Source of the DNA: Sphingomonas sp. H160509
GTDB lineage: Bacteria > Pseudomonadota > Alphaproteobacteria > Sphingomonadales > Sphingomonadaceae
Length of the DNA stretch: 64,000 nucleotides
Reading direction: 5' to 3'
Assembly (NCBI RefSeq): GCF_024124765.2
Contig: NZ_JAMXSR020000002.1
Span: forward strand, 2,592,001-2,656,000
The position numbers were made by a program, and so were the translations under genes. Each line of letters begins with the position of its first letter. Within the stretch, counting starts at the first letter, position 1. The notes beneath the pieces were generated by a model that saw only the letters and a list, made by a program, of their open reading frames with translations, was not told the DNA's origin and did not search any database. Shown in pieces: positions 1-9,341 of the stretch.

Positions 1-458
1 GTGAACTTCTCGAGCGTGCGGATGTCGGCGGGCTTGATCGCGTCCATCGTGAAGGTGAAGAACGGCTTGTCGTCCATCTTGTTCGGGCGCTCGATGTCCG
101 AATAGAATTGGTAGACGACGCCGTTGGTCAGTACCGCGAGGCGCGCGTCGGTGACGCTGAAATAGCGAAACAATTGCCCGGCGTGGTTGACGTTGAGCTG
201 GACCGACGAGGGCTTGCACTCGATCAGGATTGACACTTTCCCGCCCGCGCAGATCGCGTAGTCGACCTTCTCGCCCTTCTTGGTGCCGATGTCGGCGGTG
301 AATTCGGGGACGACCTCGGACGGGTTGAACACGTCGTAGCCGAGCGACTGGAGGAACGGCATGACGAGTGCGGTCTTCGCGGCCTCTTCGGTCAGCAGGA
401 CTTCGCGGTGTTCGATCGTCCGCTTTTGCAGCTCGGCCAGCCTGATGTTCAGTTCCAT
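1..458 (-). CDS. HsdR N-terminal-like nuclease domain protein (partial)
   Basis: The protein begins at an ATG (456-458) preceded by a strong GGGGGAA ribosome site and runs leftward off the window, so only about 152 residues are visible. They match the HSDR_N type found at the start of type I restriction subunits and in free-standing proteins: a helical start, then a PD-(D/E)xK-like core with VDYAI followed by LIECKP, giving the D...ExK pattern of restriction-endonuclease folds. Whether helicase domains follow cannot be seen. Free-standing short versions are common in alphaproteobacteria and are not proven restriction enzymes, so its role in DNA cleavage is inference. Confidence 0.75.
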   Translation of the reverse strand, partial: MELNIRLAELQKRTIEHREVLLTEEAAKTALVMPFLQSLGYDVFNPSEVVPEFTADIGTKKGEKVDYAICAGGKVSILIECKPSSVQLNVNHAGQLFRYFSVTDARLAVLTNGVVYQFYSDIERPNKMDDKPFFTFTMDAIKPADIRTLEKF

Positions 459-626
459 GCAATTTCCCCCAGTGAACATGCGACGATGTGCGGGGATTTC
501 GCTCTGGTCCATGCCGCGACCGAACAACTTGGCCGGATTTCGATCGAGTCGCCAAAGCGGCGCGACCGGCCTCTTACGACCGATCACGCATTGCGGGGAA
601 GGTGAACGAACCCTAGGTCCGGGGCA

Positions 627-2398
627 ATGGCACTCGACCCCCTTCCCGATCTCCAGCGCATCTTCGGCTTTCCTGATTTTCGTGGCGTGCAGCGCGATGT
701 CGTCGACCGGGTGCTCGCGGGGCTGCGGACATTGGCGGTGATGCCGACCGGTGCGGGCAAGTCGCTGTGTTATCAGTTGCCGGCGACAATGCTGGAGGGG
801 ACGTGCGTGGTCGTGTCGCCGCTGATCGCGTTGATGCATGACCAGTTGCGGGCCGCTACTGCCGTTGGGATCAAGGCGGCGACTTTGACGTCGGTCGATA
901 CCAATCGTGAAGAGACTATCGCGCGGTTTCGGGCGGGCGATCTGGATCTGCTGTATGTCGCGCCGGAGCGGGCTTCGAATGAGAGTTTTCGGAACCTGCT
1001 GAGTCAGGCCAAGCTCAGCTTGTTCGCGATCGACGAGGCGCATTGCGTCAGCGAGTGGGGGCATGATTTCCGGCCGGACTATCGGTTGCTGCGGCCTCTG
1101 CTCGACAGTTTTCCCGACGTGCCGCGGCTGGCGCTGACGGCGACTGCGGATGCGCATACCCGCGCGGATATCCTCGAGCAGTTGGGGATCTCGCAGGAGG
1201 GTTTGATCGTATCGGGGTTCGACCGGCCGAACATCCGCTATGCGATTTCGGGGCGCGACAACGTCAACCGGCAGATCGCGGACATCCTGGAGAAGATCCC
1301 GGGGCCGGGGATCGTCTACGCGCAGACGCGGGCGGCGACCGAGAAGCTGGCGGAGGCGCTGGGGCGGAGTGGGCGGCCGACGCGGGCGTATCATGCGGGC
1401 CTCGATCCGCAGGTGCGCGCGAAGAACCAGGCGGATTTCGTCGCGAGCGAGGACATGGTGATCTGCGCCACGGTCGCGTTCGGGATGGGAATCGACAAGC
1501 CCGACGTGCGGTTCGTGGCGCATGCCGGGCTGCCGAAATCGATCGAGGCCTATTATCAGGAGACCGGGCGCGCGGGGCGTGACGGCGATCCGGCGATCGC
1601 GCATCTGTTCTGGGGCGCGGAGGATTTCGCGCGCGCGCGGCAGCGGATCGGCGAGGTCGAGCCGCGAGCGGCAGGCGGGCGAGCGGCAGCGGCTGACCGC
1701 GATGGGCGGACTGGTCGAGACGGCCGGGTGCCGGCGGCGGATCCTGCTCAAGCATTTCGGCGAGGAGCGGCTGGAGGATTGCGGCAACTGCGACAATTGC
1801 CTCGGCAATGTCGATGCGGTCGACGCGACCGAGACCGCGCGGAAGTTCCTGTCGGCGGTGTTTCGGACCGGGCAGATGTTCGGGGTCGGGTATATCGAGG
1901 GCATCCTGACGGGCGTGTCCAGCGAGCGTAGCCTGATGAACGGGCACGAGGCGCTGTCGGTGTACGGGATCGTCGAGGGCGACGAGGTGGCGTTGCTGAA
2001 GCCGGTGTCGCGCGCGCTGATGCTGAAGGATGCGCTGCGGACCAATCCGCATGGCGGCCTCGAATTCGGACCGGCGGCGAAGGCTATCCTCAAGGGCGAG
2101 GCGGCGGTCTCGATCGTCGTGCCACCGAAGGCGCGAGCGGCGGCGCAAGGGGGCGGTTGGCGCTGTGCCGAACCCGGTCGACGATCCGTTGTTCGAGGCG
2201 TTGCGCGTGCGGCGGCGCGATCTGGCGAAGGAAGCGGGCGTTCCGCCGTATGTGATCTTCCACGATTCGGTGTTGCGTGACATTGCGCGGCAGCGGCCGG
2301 CGTCGCGTGCCGAGTTGAGCCTGTTATCAGGCATTGGCGCGCGCAAGCTCGACGCCTATGGGGATGCCTTCCTCCAGGTCATCCGCGAGTCCGCATGA
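627..2398 (+). CDS. recQ: ATP-dependent DNA helicase RecQ (two frameshifts)
   Basis: RecQ is a 3'-5' helicase of recombination and fork repair. Motif I MPTGAGKS lies at about residues 39-46 and the DEAH box (AIDEAHCVSEWGHDFRPDY) near residue 136. GMGIDKPDVR and QETGRAGRDG close the helicase core. A four-cysteine zinc module (CRRR...DCGNCDNC), winged helix and C-terminal HRDC-like domain follow. The frame breaks twice: one extra base near 1664 (EVEP then ERQAGERQ) and one extra G in the run 2149-2153. Repaired, the protein is about 589 aa, normal for the family. Its TGA overlaps the next ATG (ATGA), so the two are probably co-transcribed. Confidence 0.93.
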
Positions 2399-2823
2399 TA
2401 CGGCAAATAAACGAAAGTATTTCGGTCGCGCCACAGATCGCGGTCGAGCAAGTCGCGGAAATCGCCGCGGCGGGGTTCAAGACGATCGTCAACAACCGAC
2501 CTGACGACGAGGATGCGGGGCAGCCTTCGGGTGATGCGATCCGCGCCGCCGCGGAAGCGGCCGGGCTGAAATACGTCTCGATTCCGGTGACGCATGCGGG
2601 GTTCTCGCATCCGCAGATTGACGCGATGACGCAGGCGCTGACGGATTCGGACGGGCCCGTGCTGGCCTATTGCCGGTCGGGGACGCGGAGCTGCAATCTG
2701 TGGGCGCTGGCGGCGGCGAAGGCAGGGCGCAACCCGAACCTGTTGCTCGCGCAGGCCGAGGACGCCGGGTACGACCTGCGCGGAATCCGACCGATGCTGG
2801 ACGCGCTCGCAGGGCCGCGATGA
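2395..2823 (+). CDS. DUF442 / TIGR01244-family phosphatase-like sulfurtransferase
   Basis: This 142-aa protein has the compact fold of beta-lactamase-hydrolase-like (Blh-type) phosphatases. The signature loop CRSGTRS near residues 92-98 is a cysteine-phosphatase CX5R motif, and an acidic NNRPDDED segment sits near residue 34. Family members have been described as sulfurtransferases or dual-specificity phosphatases, and the substrate here is unknown. The ATG overlaps the recQ stop and its own stop overlaps the next start, so it sits in a tight three-gene unit. Confidence 0.85.
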   Translation: MIRQINESISVAPQIAVEQVAEIAAAGFKTIVNNRPDDEDAGQPSGDAIRAAAEAAGLKYVSIPVTHAGFSHPQIDAMTQALTDSDGPVLAYCRSGTRSCNLWALAAAKAGRNPNLLLAQAEDAGYDLRGIRPMLDALAGPR

Positions 2824-3218
2824 CGCCTGCCATCGTCGGCGGCATCGTGGCCGTCGTTGTGCTGCTGCTCGCGGGCCTCGCCTGGGTGGTCGTGCGGATG
2901 CGGCGGGTCGTGAAGATCGAGACACCGGAAGAGGCGGCGGACGCGGCGCAGGCGCAGCTTCGCGGGTTTGCGGTGGCTGGTGCTGTCGTCGGAGCGGACG
3001 GGCAGGGCGCGCTGGCGATCGCGGACGACGGGCGTGTCGCTGCGGTGAAGCGGATCGGCAAGACCCTGACAGTGCGCGAGGTATCGTGGCGGACGGTGCG
3101 CGCGACGCATGAGGGCATATTGGTCGAGACCGGTGACAAGGCGCTGGGCGCGGTGATGCTTGCGCAGGTCGACGTCCTCGATATCCGCCGGTTGGCGCCG
3201 AAGAGCGTGCGGGTCTAA
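2820..3218 (+). CDS. hypothetical single-pass membrane protein
   Basis: I do not recognise a family. The 132-aa protein starts at the ATG overlapping the previous stop. It has one N-terminal membrane helix (about residues 5-25, IVGGIVAVVVLLLAGLAWVVV) followed by a basic stretch and a soluble domain of about 100 residues rich in beta-prone sequence, probably cytoplasmic. Linkage to recQ and the DUF442 gene is by position only. Confidence 0.7.
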   Translation: MTPAIVGGIVAVVVLLLAGLAWVVVRMRRVVKIETPEEAADAAQAQLRGFAVAGAVVGADGQGALAIADDGRVAAVKRIGKTLTVREVSWRTVRATHEGILVETGDKALGAVMLAQVDVLDIRRLAPKSVRV

Positions 3219-3302
3219 CGAGCCCTACGCGCCACGGTCATTCTGCGGCAGCGGTCCTGACGCTTGCGGAACGTTTCTCGTTTCGACGCGTCGCCGCAGT
3301 AG

Positions 3303-5161
3303 ATGAGAACATGGGTCGCCAAGCGCTGGGTGAAAGTCACCGGCATCGTCGTCGTGGCCGTGATGGCCACGGTCATAATCGGGCTCGCCGTGTTCCCCTG
3401 GGGATCGCTGAAAGGCGTGATAGAGCGGCAGTTGACCGCGCGCTTCGGGCGGCCGGTGACGATCGGCGGGATCGAGCGCGTCGACGGGTTCGGTTTCTCG
3501 CCGACGATCCGCATCACGCAGGTTCGTATTCCGCAGGCGACTTGGGCCGGGACGGGCGATTTCGTGCGGTTGCGCGAGGCGGAGGCGACCTTCTCCGCGC
3601 TGTCGCTGTTGAAGGGCGGGTTCGGGCCGCGCGACGTGAAGGCGTCCGGGCTGTACCTGGCGCTGGTGCGTGACAAGCAGGGGCGGACCAACTGGGATCG
3701 GCCGGGCAAGGCCAAGAGCGGCGGCAGTTCGAACGACCTGCAGGGTCTCGTCATTCGCGACAGCGTGATCTCGTACCGCGATGCCAAGCAGGGGCGTCAG
3801 ATCACCGCGCAATTCTCGTCCGATCCGGTTACGGGCATCCGTGCGAACGGCACCGGCACCGTGCGTGGTGCGGCGGTGCGGATCGCCGTCTCGGGGCCGT
3901 CGATCGAGCGATCGCAGGGCAAGTCTTGGCCGTTCACCGCGTCGATCGACGGGGACAAGCTGTCGATCTCGGCGAAGGGCGTGATGGACCGGCCGCTCGA
4001 TACCGATGCGATGACGCTCGACGTAACGGCGCGCGCGACCGACCTGAAGCTGATCGATGCGGTGATCGAGGCAGGGGCTGTTCCGGACGCAGCCGGTGTC
4101 GTTCAGCGCGCACGTCCGCCACGATGCGCCGAAATGGGCGATCACGCAGCTGAAGGGCGTGGTCGGGCGGTCCGATTTCGCTGGGCATGTGACGGTCGAC
4201 AAGCGGGACGGACGGAGCAAGGTGAACGGCGACATCGTCTCGCGCCAGTTCGACTTCGCGGACCTGTCGTCGGACGAGGCGCAGGCGAAGGGGGGCGGCG
4301 CTGGAGCGGGCGATCGGGCCGAGGCTGGTGCCGAATACGCGGATCGACATCGGCAAGATCGACAGCACGGATGCCGAGTTCGGGTTCCGCATCCAGCATA
4401 TCGTCGCCGCGAAGGGCAAGTCGCCGATCGTGTCGGCCAAGGGGACGATCGCGATCGATCACCAGCTGCTGACGCTGGACCAACTGGTCGCGAGGCTGCC
4501 GCAGGGAACCGTTACCGGCAAGGTCACGGTCGACCAGCGGGGCGATCGCAAGACGCCGACCGTCGCGATCGACCTGCGGTTGCGGGGTAGCAGCGTGCAG
4601 GCGCTGGCGGGCGGGCGCGGCGACTTCAGCGGGAATGTGAGCGCGCGGGTGCGGCTGAAGGGGCCGGGCGAGACGATCCGGGCGGCAGTGGGGAACGCCG
4701 ATGGCAGCATCGGGTTCGTCGCGCGGGACGGGCAGTTGCCGCAGGGGATCGCGGCGGCGCTGGGGTTCGATGCGGCGCGCGCGTTGCTGGCGAAGGACGG
4801 CGAGCGCGCGGGCTTGCGCTGCGTGGTGGTGAAACTCGACGTGACGCGGGGGCGCGGGCGCGTCGATCCGATGATCGTCGATACGACCGCCAGCCAACTG
4901 CACGGGCAGGGGAGCGTCGTGTTTCCATCCGAAGCGATCGACATCCGGCTGAGTGGCGCGCCTAAACAACATGCGCTGCTGCAGTTGCCGGGGTCGGCGT
5001 ACATGACCGGGACGATCCAGCAGCCGCACGTGACGATCCCGCCGGAGGTGAAATCCGTGGGGAATATCTTCAAGGCGATCGGCCGGGCGATCACCGGCAA
5101 GCAGGGTCCGACGGCTAGCGATGCGGATTGCGCGGGGTTGGCGTCGCGGGTGCTGCGATAG
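3303..5161 (+). CDS. AsmA family protein (two frameshifts)
   Basis: AsmA-type proteins are large inner-membrane-anchored periplasmic proteins; relatives (TamB, YhdP) are linked to lipid transport to the outer membrane. An N-terminal anchor (about residues 9-31) is followed by the typical AsmA opening (RFGRPVTIGGIERVDGFGFSPTIRI) and long beta-repeat sequence. The C-terminus shows the conserved region with GNADGSIGFVARDGQLP and a PPEVKSVGNIFKAI tail. The frame breaks at a G4 run 4074-4077 and a G6 run 4290-4295, each with one extra G. Repaired length is about 618 aa. Confidence 0.85.
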
Positions 5162-5167
5162 CATATG

Positions 5168-5200
5168 AAAAACCCCGCCCCGCTGGGTGCGGGACGGGGT
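5168..5200 (-). terminator. rho-independent terminator of the cell wall hydrolase gene
   Basis: Arms ACCCCGCCCCGC and GCGGGACGGGGT form a GC-rich stem with one mismatch. On the minus strand it is followed by five Ts, the expected order for the leftward hydrolase gene. It may also stop rightward AsmA transcription. Confidence 0.8.
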
Positions 5201-5226
5201 CGGACTTCAGCGATATCGCGGGGATA

Positions 5227-5886
5227 TCAGCGATAGAAGATGTGGTTGCCGATCGAGGCGACCTTGATCGCGCGAACGCTGGGGCGGCGATCGGGGGTGT
5301 TGAAGTAAAGCGCCTTGTCGGCCGGGCTGTTCCACGCGTCGGCGAGGGCGACCTTGGCGACGGCAATCGCGGTGCGGTAGGCGGTGCCGGCGTTGATGTT
5401 GGGGATCTGGCCACCGCGCACGAAGCTGAACTGGCCGCGCTGCTTGACGACGGCGCAGACGTTGGCGGGGAAACGACCCGACTTGGCGCGATTGATGATG
5501 ACTTCGGCGACCGCGAGCTGACCGGTCAGCGGCTCACCCTTGGATTCGAAATAGATCGCGCCGGCAAGGCACTGGAGCGCTTCGTCGGCGGCGGCGCTAT
5601 CCTGCGCGGCAACGGCCTGGGCGAGCGTGTCGAATTCTTCGGCTTCTGCGACGGCAGGGCTGACTGCGGTGTTCTCGGCGTTCGTCTCGACAGGTGCGAC
5701 GGTGGTGGCAACTGGAGCGATCTGCGGAACATTCTGCGGCGAGAGCGCGTTTAGATTGGCGAGAGCAGTGAGATTGGTGGTCGAGCGATCGATACCGGTT
5801 GCCTGACCGGGAGCGCTGTTGCCGAGCAGGCCGGCGAGAGAGAAGGTCATGACCGCGATCGTCGCAGCCCGCTGAAGAATCGTCAT
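5227..5886 (-). CDS. SleB/CwlJ-type cell wall hydrolase
   Basis: This 219-aa secreted protein has a signal peptide (MTILQRAATIAVMTFSLAGLL) and a low-complexity Ala/Pro/Asn linker to about residue 100. A Hydrolase_2 (SleB) domain follows: CLAGAIYFESKGEP with the catalytic-type Glu, QLAVAEVIINRAKSGRFP, and QFSFVRGG. SleB-family enzymes are lytic transglycosylases acting on peptidoglycan. In non-sporulating alphaproteobacteria they are thought to help wall remodelling. The gene is monocistronic, with its own terminator at 5168-5200. Confidence 0.9.
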   Translation of the reverse strand: MTILQRAATIAVMTFSLAGLLGNSAPGQATGIDRSTTNLTALANLNALSPQNVPQIAPVATTVAPVETNAENTAVSPAVAEAEEFDTLAQAVAAQDSAAADEALQCLAGAIYFESKGEPLTGQLAVAEVIINRAKSGRFPANVCAVVKQRGQFSFVRGGQIPNINAGTAYRTAIAVAKVALADAWNSPADKALYFNTPDRRPSVRAIKVASIGNHIFYR

Positions 5887-6014
5887 TCAAACTTATTCAG
5901 ATGCGGTTGGACCGCGGAAGCAATCGTACGAGCCGATCGTCCAGGCATCCCCCCGACTGCGTAACTGATCCGGATCGCACCCGTCCCAGCACAACGCCAA
6001 TCAATGTTGCAATT

Positions 6015-6030
6015 CCCCTCTATTGGGGGG
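6015..6030 (-). terminator. possible weak hairpin downstream of DUF1491
   Basis: CCCC and GGGG arms around TCTATT lie just past the DUF1491 stop. On the minus strand the stem is followed by AATTGC, not a T-run, so termination is only a guess. Confidence 0.3.
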
Positions 6031-6039
6031 GCTTTCGAG

Positions 6040-6366
6040 TCAATCGTCGAGGATCGTTTCAGCGGCGAACCGTTCCGCCGCTGCGATGTCCACCTCGATT
6101 ACCCAGAGATCCGGGTCGCTTGCGCGGCGCCGACGCCAATATCCGTCGAGATCTTCGAGCGGGGTGGAGTCGATCAGCGCGGTCCGGCCGTCGGGACCGA
6201 TGTTGCGTTCCAGCAGGCGGGGAGGGGCGCCCTTGTCGACCGCGATGACGAGGATCGCGCCGCCTTGGGGGTCGCCTTTCGCCATTACCGCACCGAAGCC
6301 GCCGGCGTCGTTGACGCGCCGCAGCAAAGCGCTGACCAGGATTCCGCTGGGAAGACGTTCGCTCAT
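6040..6366 (-). CDS. DUF1491 family protein
   Basis: This 108-aa protein belongs to the DUF1491 family of alphaproteobacteria (LPSGILVSALLRRVN...GGFGAVMAKGDPQGGAILV...DLWVIEVD). No function is established. Its start overlaps the stop of the thioesterase upstream, giving the operon order ptsN, thioesterase, DUF1491. Confidence 0.85.
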   Translation of the reverse strand: MSERLPSGILVSALLRRVNDAGGFGAVMAKGDPQGGAILVIAVDKGAPPRLLERNIGPDGRTALIDSTPLEDLDGYWRRRRASDPDLWVIEVDIAAAERFAAETILDD

Positions 6367-6836
6367 GCTGCGCTGCGGTAGCCGGGGAGGCCGGCGAGCG
6401 CGATCCGCGAGCGCATGAACGTGCCGGTGCCTCTTGCCGCTTCTTCGCCGTCCGCGTCGATCAGCCGGGCGTCCGCGACGAACACGCGTCGCTTGCCGCT
6501 GATCCAGCGTCCCTCGGCGATCACGGGACCGATCTTCAGCGGGCGCGTGAGCAGCAGGTTGAACGCGGTGGTGAGCAGGAAGCGGTCGGTCACCAGGCTG
6601 TTGCAGGCGTAGAAAGCGGCGTCGTCGAGCATCTTGAAATAGCTCGTGCCGTGCGCGGCGCCGCCGGCGTGGTAGTGGCGCTCGTCGATCGTGAAATGGA
6701 TGCGCGCGACGCCGGCTTCGGGGATTTCGAGTGAGGAGTCGAAGAAGCGATTGATCGGGGCTTGGGCGTAGAGAGACTCTAGTGCGCGGAAATGCGCGTC
6801 TGCGCCTGCTGAGCTAGCGGCCGACTCAGGCTGCAT
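6363..6836 (-). CDS. PaaI-type hotdog thioesterase
   Basis: This 157-aa hotdog-fold protein shows HYHAGGAAHGTSYFKMLDDAAFYACNSL, matching the PaaI/4HBT pattern: a conserved His-Gly segment and an acidic residue on the central helix. Such enzymes cleave acyl-CoA thioesters, but the substrate here is unknown. The ATG at 6834-6836 lies inside the end of ptsN (11-bp overlap), so translation is probably coupled. Confidence 0.85.
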   Translation of the reverse strand: MQPESAASSAGADAHFRALESLYAQAPINRFFDSSLEIPEAGVARIHFTIDERHYHAGGAAHGTSYFKMLDDAAFYACNSLVTDRFLLTTAFNLLLTRPLKIGPVIAEGRWISGKRRVFVADARLIDADGEEAARGTGTFMRSRIALAGLPGYRSAA

Positions 6837-7302
6837 CGCGGACCTCGTCGGCGGTGAACAGCGCGTAGACCGCGTCGGGCGAACCCCCGCCGCGCAGCTT
6901 CTCGAGGAATGCCTTGTCGCGCAGGCGTCGCGAGACGCGGGCAAGCGCCTTCAGATGGACCGCGCCGGCATCGGTGGGGGAGAGCAGCATGAAGACGAGA
7001 TCGACGGGGAGATCGTCGACCGCCTGGAAATCGACAGGCTCTGCCAGCCGCGCGAACACGCCGGTTACCTGCGCGAGCCCTTCGAGCTTGGCGTGCGGGA
7101 TCGCGACGCCGCCGCCGAATCCGGTCGAGCCGAGCTTCTCGCGCGCAGCCAACCGGTCGGCGATCATCTTGGGGTCTGCATCGAGTATCTCAGACGCGAC
7201 CGTGGCGAGATGCTGGAACACTGCCTTCTTGTTTTTGGCGATCACGCCCGTCTGCACTGCGTCGGGACGCAGCATGTCACTGAAATCGGTCATGGTGTTC
7301 AA
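6826..7302 (-). CDS. ptsN: nitrogen-PTS EIIA-like regulatory protein PtsN
   Basis: This 158-aa EIIA(Ntr) protein carries the phosphoacceptor histidine in GGGVAIPHAKLEG (His70). PtsN receives phosphate from the PTS-Ntr chain (PtsP-NPr) and regulates potassium transport and stress functions. It usually lies near rpoN and hpf; here hpf is directly upstream and rpoN is not in the window. The start MNTMTDFSDML is chosen because the family begins just before the D(M/I)L segment; the second Met is possible. Confidence 0.93.
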   Translation of the reverse strand: MNTMTDFSDMLRPDAVQTGVIAKNKKAVFQHLATVASEILDADPKMIADRLAAREKLGSTGFGGGVAIPHAKLEGLAQVTGVFARLAEPVDFQAVDDLPVDLVFMLLSPTDAGAVHLKALARVSRRLRDKAFLEKLRGGGSPDAVYALFTADEVRDAA

Positions 7303-7353
7303 TGTCTCAAGCGCCCCCGCGCGCGTCCGCCTTAGCGGGTTGCACGGGGGCGT

Positions 7354-7382
7354 AAAGGCGCGGCCTTGAGACCCGCGCCTTT
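7354..7382 (-). terminator. terminator hairpin at the end of hpf
   Basis: Perfect 10-bp arms AAAGGCGCGG and CCGCGCCTTT with a 9-nt loop overlap the hpf stop codon. There is only a short T-stretch, so it may act as an attenuator between hpf and ptsN rather than a full terminator. Confidence 0.5.
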
Positions 7383-7995
7383 ATGGACCCTTCTTTATTG
7401 GGCCGGGGTGGCCGGCTGCTCGCTGTGGCTCGACCCAACCGATCGTGCCATCGCCGCGACGGTAGACCATGTTGTGCGCGCCGGTGCCCGCATTCATGAA
7501 GAGCAACGCGGCGGTGTTGCGCAGATCGAGCATCATCACCGCGTCAGACACGCTGGCCTCGGGGATATCGACGCGCGTCTCGGCGATGATCAGCGGTGCG
7601 TCCGCGACATCGTCTTCCTCGATGCTTTCCTGGAACAGCGTGTAGCCGGCATTGTCATAGCCATTGCTCTCGGCAATCGCGACCGCTTCGCCGGCATGGC
7701 GATCCTTCAGGCGGCGCATGTAGCGGCGGAGCTGAGTCTCGATCTTGGCGGCGGCGGCATCGAACGCGGCGCGCGCATCATACGCATCGCCATGCCCCTT
7801 GATTACGAGGCCCTTCATCACGTGCGAGACGATGTCGCATTTGAAGCCGGCGTCGTGCGGGCCCTTGCCGAACGTGACTTCCGCCGAGATGGCGCGCGAG
7901 AAATACTTGTCGGCGATACCCTGGAGTCGGTCTTCCACGTGGCTGTTGAGTGCTTCGCCAGTGTCAACCTGATGACCAGAAATCCGGATATCCAT
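7381..7995 (-). CDS. hpf: ribosome hibernation promoting factor, long form
   Basis: This 204-aa long HPF begins MDIRISGHQVDTGEAL. The N-terminal HPF/YfiA domain (about 1-105) binds the 30S decoding region. The C-terminal domain (about 145-200, MMLDLRNTAALLFMNAGTG) drives ribosome dimerisation into inactive 100S particles in stationary phase. The gene lies upstream of ptsN in the common hpf-ptsN order and immediately downstream of dnaQ on the same strand. Confidence 0.93.
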   Translation of the reverse strand: MDIRISGHQVDTGEALNSHVEDRLQGIADKYFSRAISAEVTFGKGPHDAGFKCDIVSHVMKGLVIKGHGDAYDARAAFDAAAAKIETQLRRYMRRLKDRHAGEAVAIAESNGYDNAGYTLFQESIEEDDVADAPLIIAETRVDIPEASVSDAVMMLDLRNTAALLFMNAGTGAHNMVYRRGDGTIGWVEPQRAAGHPGPIKKGP

Positions 7996-8033
7996 TGTCG
8001 TCTCCTTAACGGCGTTACAGTCTTCGGGCGGTC

Positions 8034-8750
8034 CTATTGGCTCCGCCCTGCCAGCGTCATCCGGACGCCACGGCCCCCCCAGATCGGATCCTTGATCCCC
8101 TTCATAAACGCAGCATGGGCCGCAAGGTCTCCCTCGCTCACCGCGAAAACGCGGGCAGGGCGAACGACCCGAGGCGGCTGTGCGACGATCGGAGTCGACG
8201 CGGTGCTGCCGGTATCGCCGAGCAGGCCGAGACCGATCTGGCGACCGCCCATCAGCTCGACATAGACCTGCGCGAGCAACTGCGCGTCGAGCAGCGCGCC
8301 GTGCAGGACGCGGTGGCTGCGATCGATGCCGAAGCGCGAGCAGAGTGCGTCGAGCGAATGCTTGGCGCCGGGGTGGCGGCTGCGCGCGATCTGCAGCGTG
8401 TCGACCATCCGCTTCATGTGGATGATCTGGCGGCCGCACTTGGTCAGCTCGCCGTTGAGGAACGAGAAGTCGAAGCCGGCATTGTGCGCGATCATCGGCG
8501 CGTCGCCGACGAATTCGAGCAGGTCCTCGACCGCGTCGGCGAACTTCGGCTTGTCGGAGAGGAACTGCGCGCTCAACCCGTGGACGTTGAACGCCTCGAC
8601 CGGCATGTCGCGCTCGGGGTGGTAATAGGCGTGGAAGGTGCGACCGGTCTCGACCCGGTTGAGCATCTCGACGCAGCCGATTTCGACCATGCGGTCGCCG
8701 CCGGAAAAACTGAGCCCGGTGGTTTCGGTATCGAAGACGATCTCACGCAT
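8034..8750 (-). CDS. dnaQ: DNA polymerase III epsilon subunit (proofreading exonuclease)
   Basis: This 238-aa DnaQ has Exo I DTETTGLS at residues 7-14, Exo II HNAGFDFSFLN and Exo III HRVLHGALLDAQLLAQVY, the DEDDh set of a 3'-5' exonuclease. It proofreads within the Pol III core. It lies in the leftward dnaQ-coaE-aroE-maf-ppsR group, 15 bp after coaE; this order is conserved near alphaproteobacterial origins. Confidence 0.95.
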   Translation of the reverse strand: MREIVFDTETTGLSFSGGDRMVEIGCVEMLNRVETGRTFHAYYHPERDMPVEAFNVHGLSAQFLSDKPKFADAVEDLLEFVGDAPMIAHNAGFDFSFLNGELTKCGRQIIHMKRMVDTLQIARSRHPGAKHSLDALCSRFGIDRSHRVLHGALLDAQLLAQVYVELMGGRQIGLGLLGDTGSTASTPIVAQPPRVVRPARVFAVSEGDLAAHAAFMKGIKDPIWGGRGVRMTLAGRSQ

Positions 8751-8765
8751 CCCGATGGTATCGGC

Positions 8766-9341
8766 TCAGATTTCCAAGGATGCAAGCACCGCCCGGACTT
8801 GCGCGCGTGTTGCGTCGAAGCTGGTGTCGGTGTTGATGACGTGATCGGCGCGGGCCCGTTTCTCGGCGTCGGGAGTCTGGCGCGCGAGGATCGCGGCGAA
8901 CTTCTCCGCGCTCATGCCCGGGCGGGCGAGGACGCGGGCGCGTTGGACGTCGGGGGCGGCGGAGACGACGACGATCACGTCGACATTGCGATCGCCGCCG
9001 GTCTCGAACAGCAGGGGGACGTCGAAGACGACTCGCTCGCCGGCGTGCTGGGCGAGGAAGGCGGCGCGTTCTTCGCCGACGGCGGGGTGGACGATTGCTT
9101 CAAGGCGCTTGATCGCGGCGTCATCGCCAAAGACCGCCGCGCCGAGTTTCGCGCGATCGACTGCGCCGTTGGTTGTAGTACCGGGGAAGGCGGTTTCGAT
9201 CGCGGGGACCAGTCGCCCGCCGACACCTTGCAAGCGGTGGACGGTCGCGTCGGCGTCGAACACGGGAACGGCTTCGTCAGCGAACATCGCGGCGACGGCC
9301 GACTTGCCCATGCCGATCGAGCCGGTGAGGCCGATGATCAT
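8766..9341 (-). CDS. coaE: dephospho-CoA kinase
   Basis: CoaE phosphorylates dephospho-CoA in the last step of coenzyme A synthesis. The 191-aa protein opens with P-loop [11 protein letters not shown] (residues 4-14) and continues with [18 protein letters not shown] and [17 protein letters not shown], all typical. The ATG overlaps the aroE stop (ATGA). The gene is intact although aroE upstream is frameshifted. Confidence 0.95.
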   Translation of the reverse strand: MIIGLTGSIGMGKSAVAAMFADEAVPVFDADATVHRLQGVGGRLVPAIETAFPGTTTNGAVDRAKLGAAVFGDDAAIKRLEAIVHPAVGEERAAFLAQHAGERVVFDVPLLFETGGDRNVDVIVVVSAAPDVQRARVLARPGMSAEKFAAILARQTPDAEKRARADHVINTDTSFDATRAQVRAVLASLEI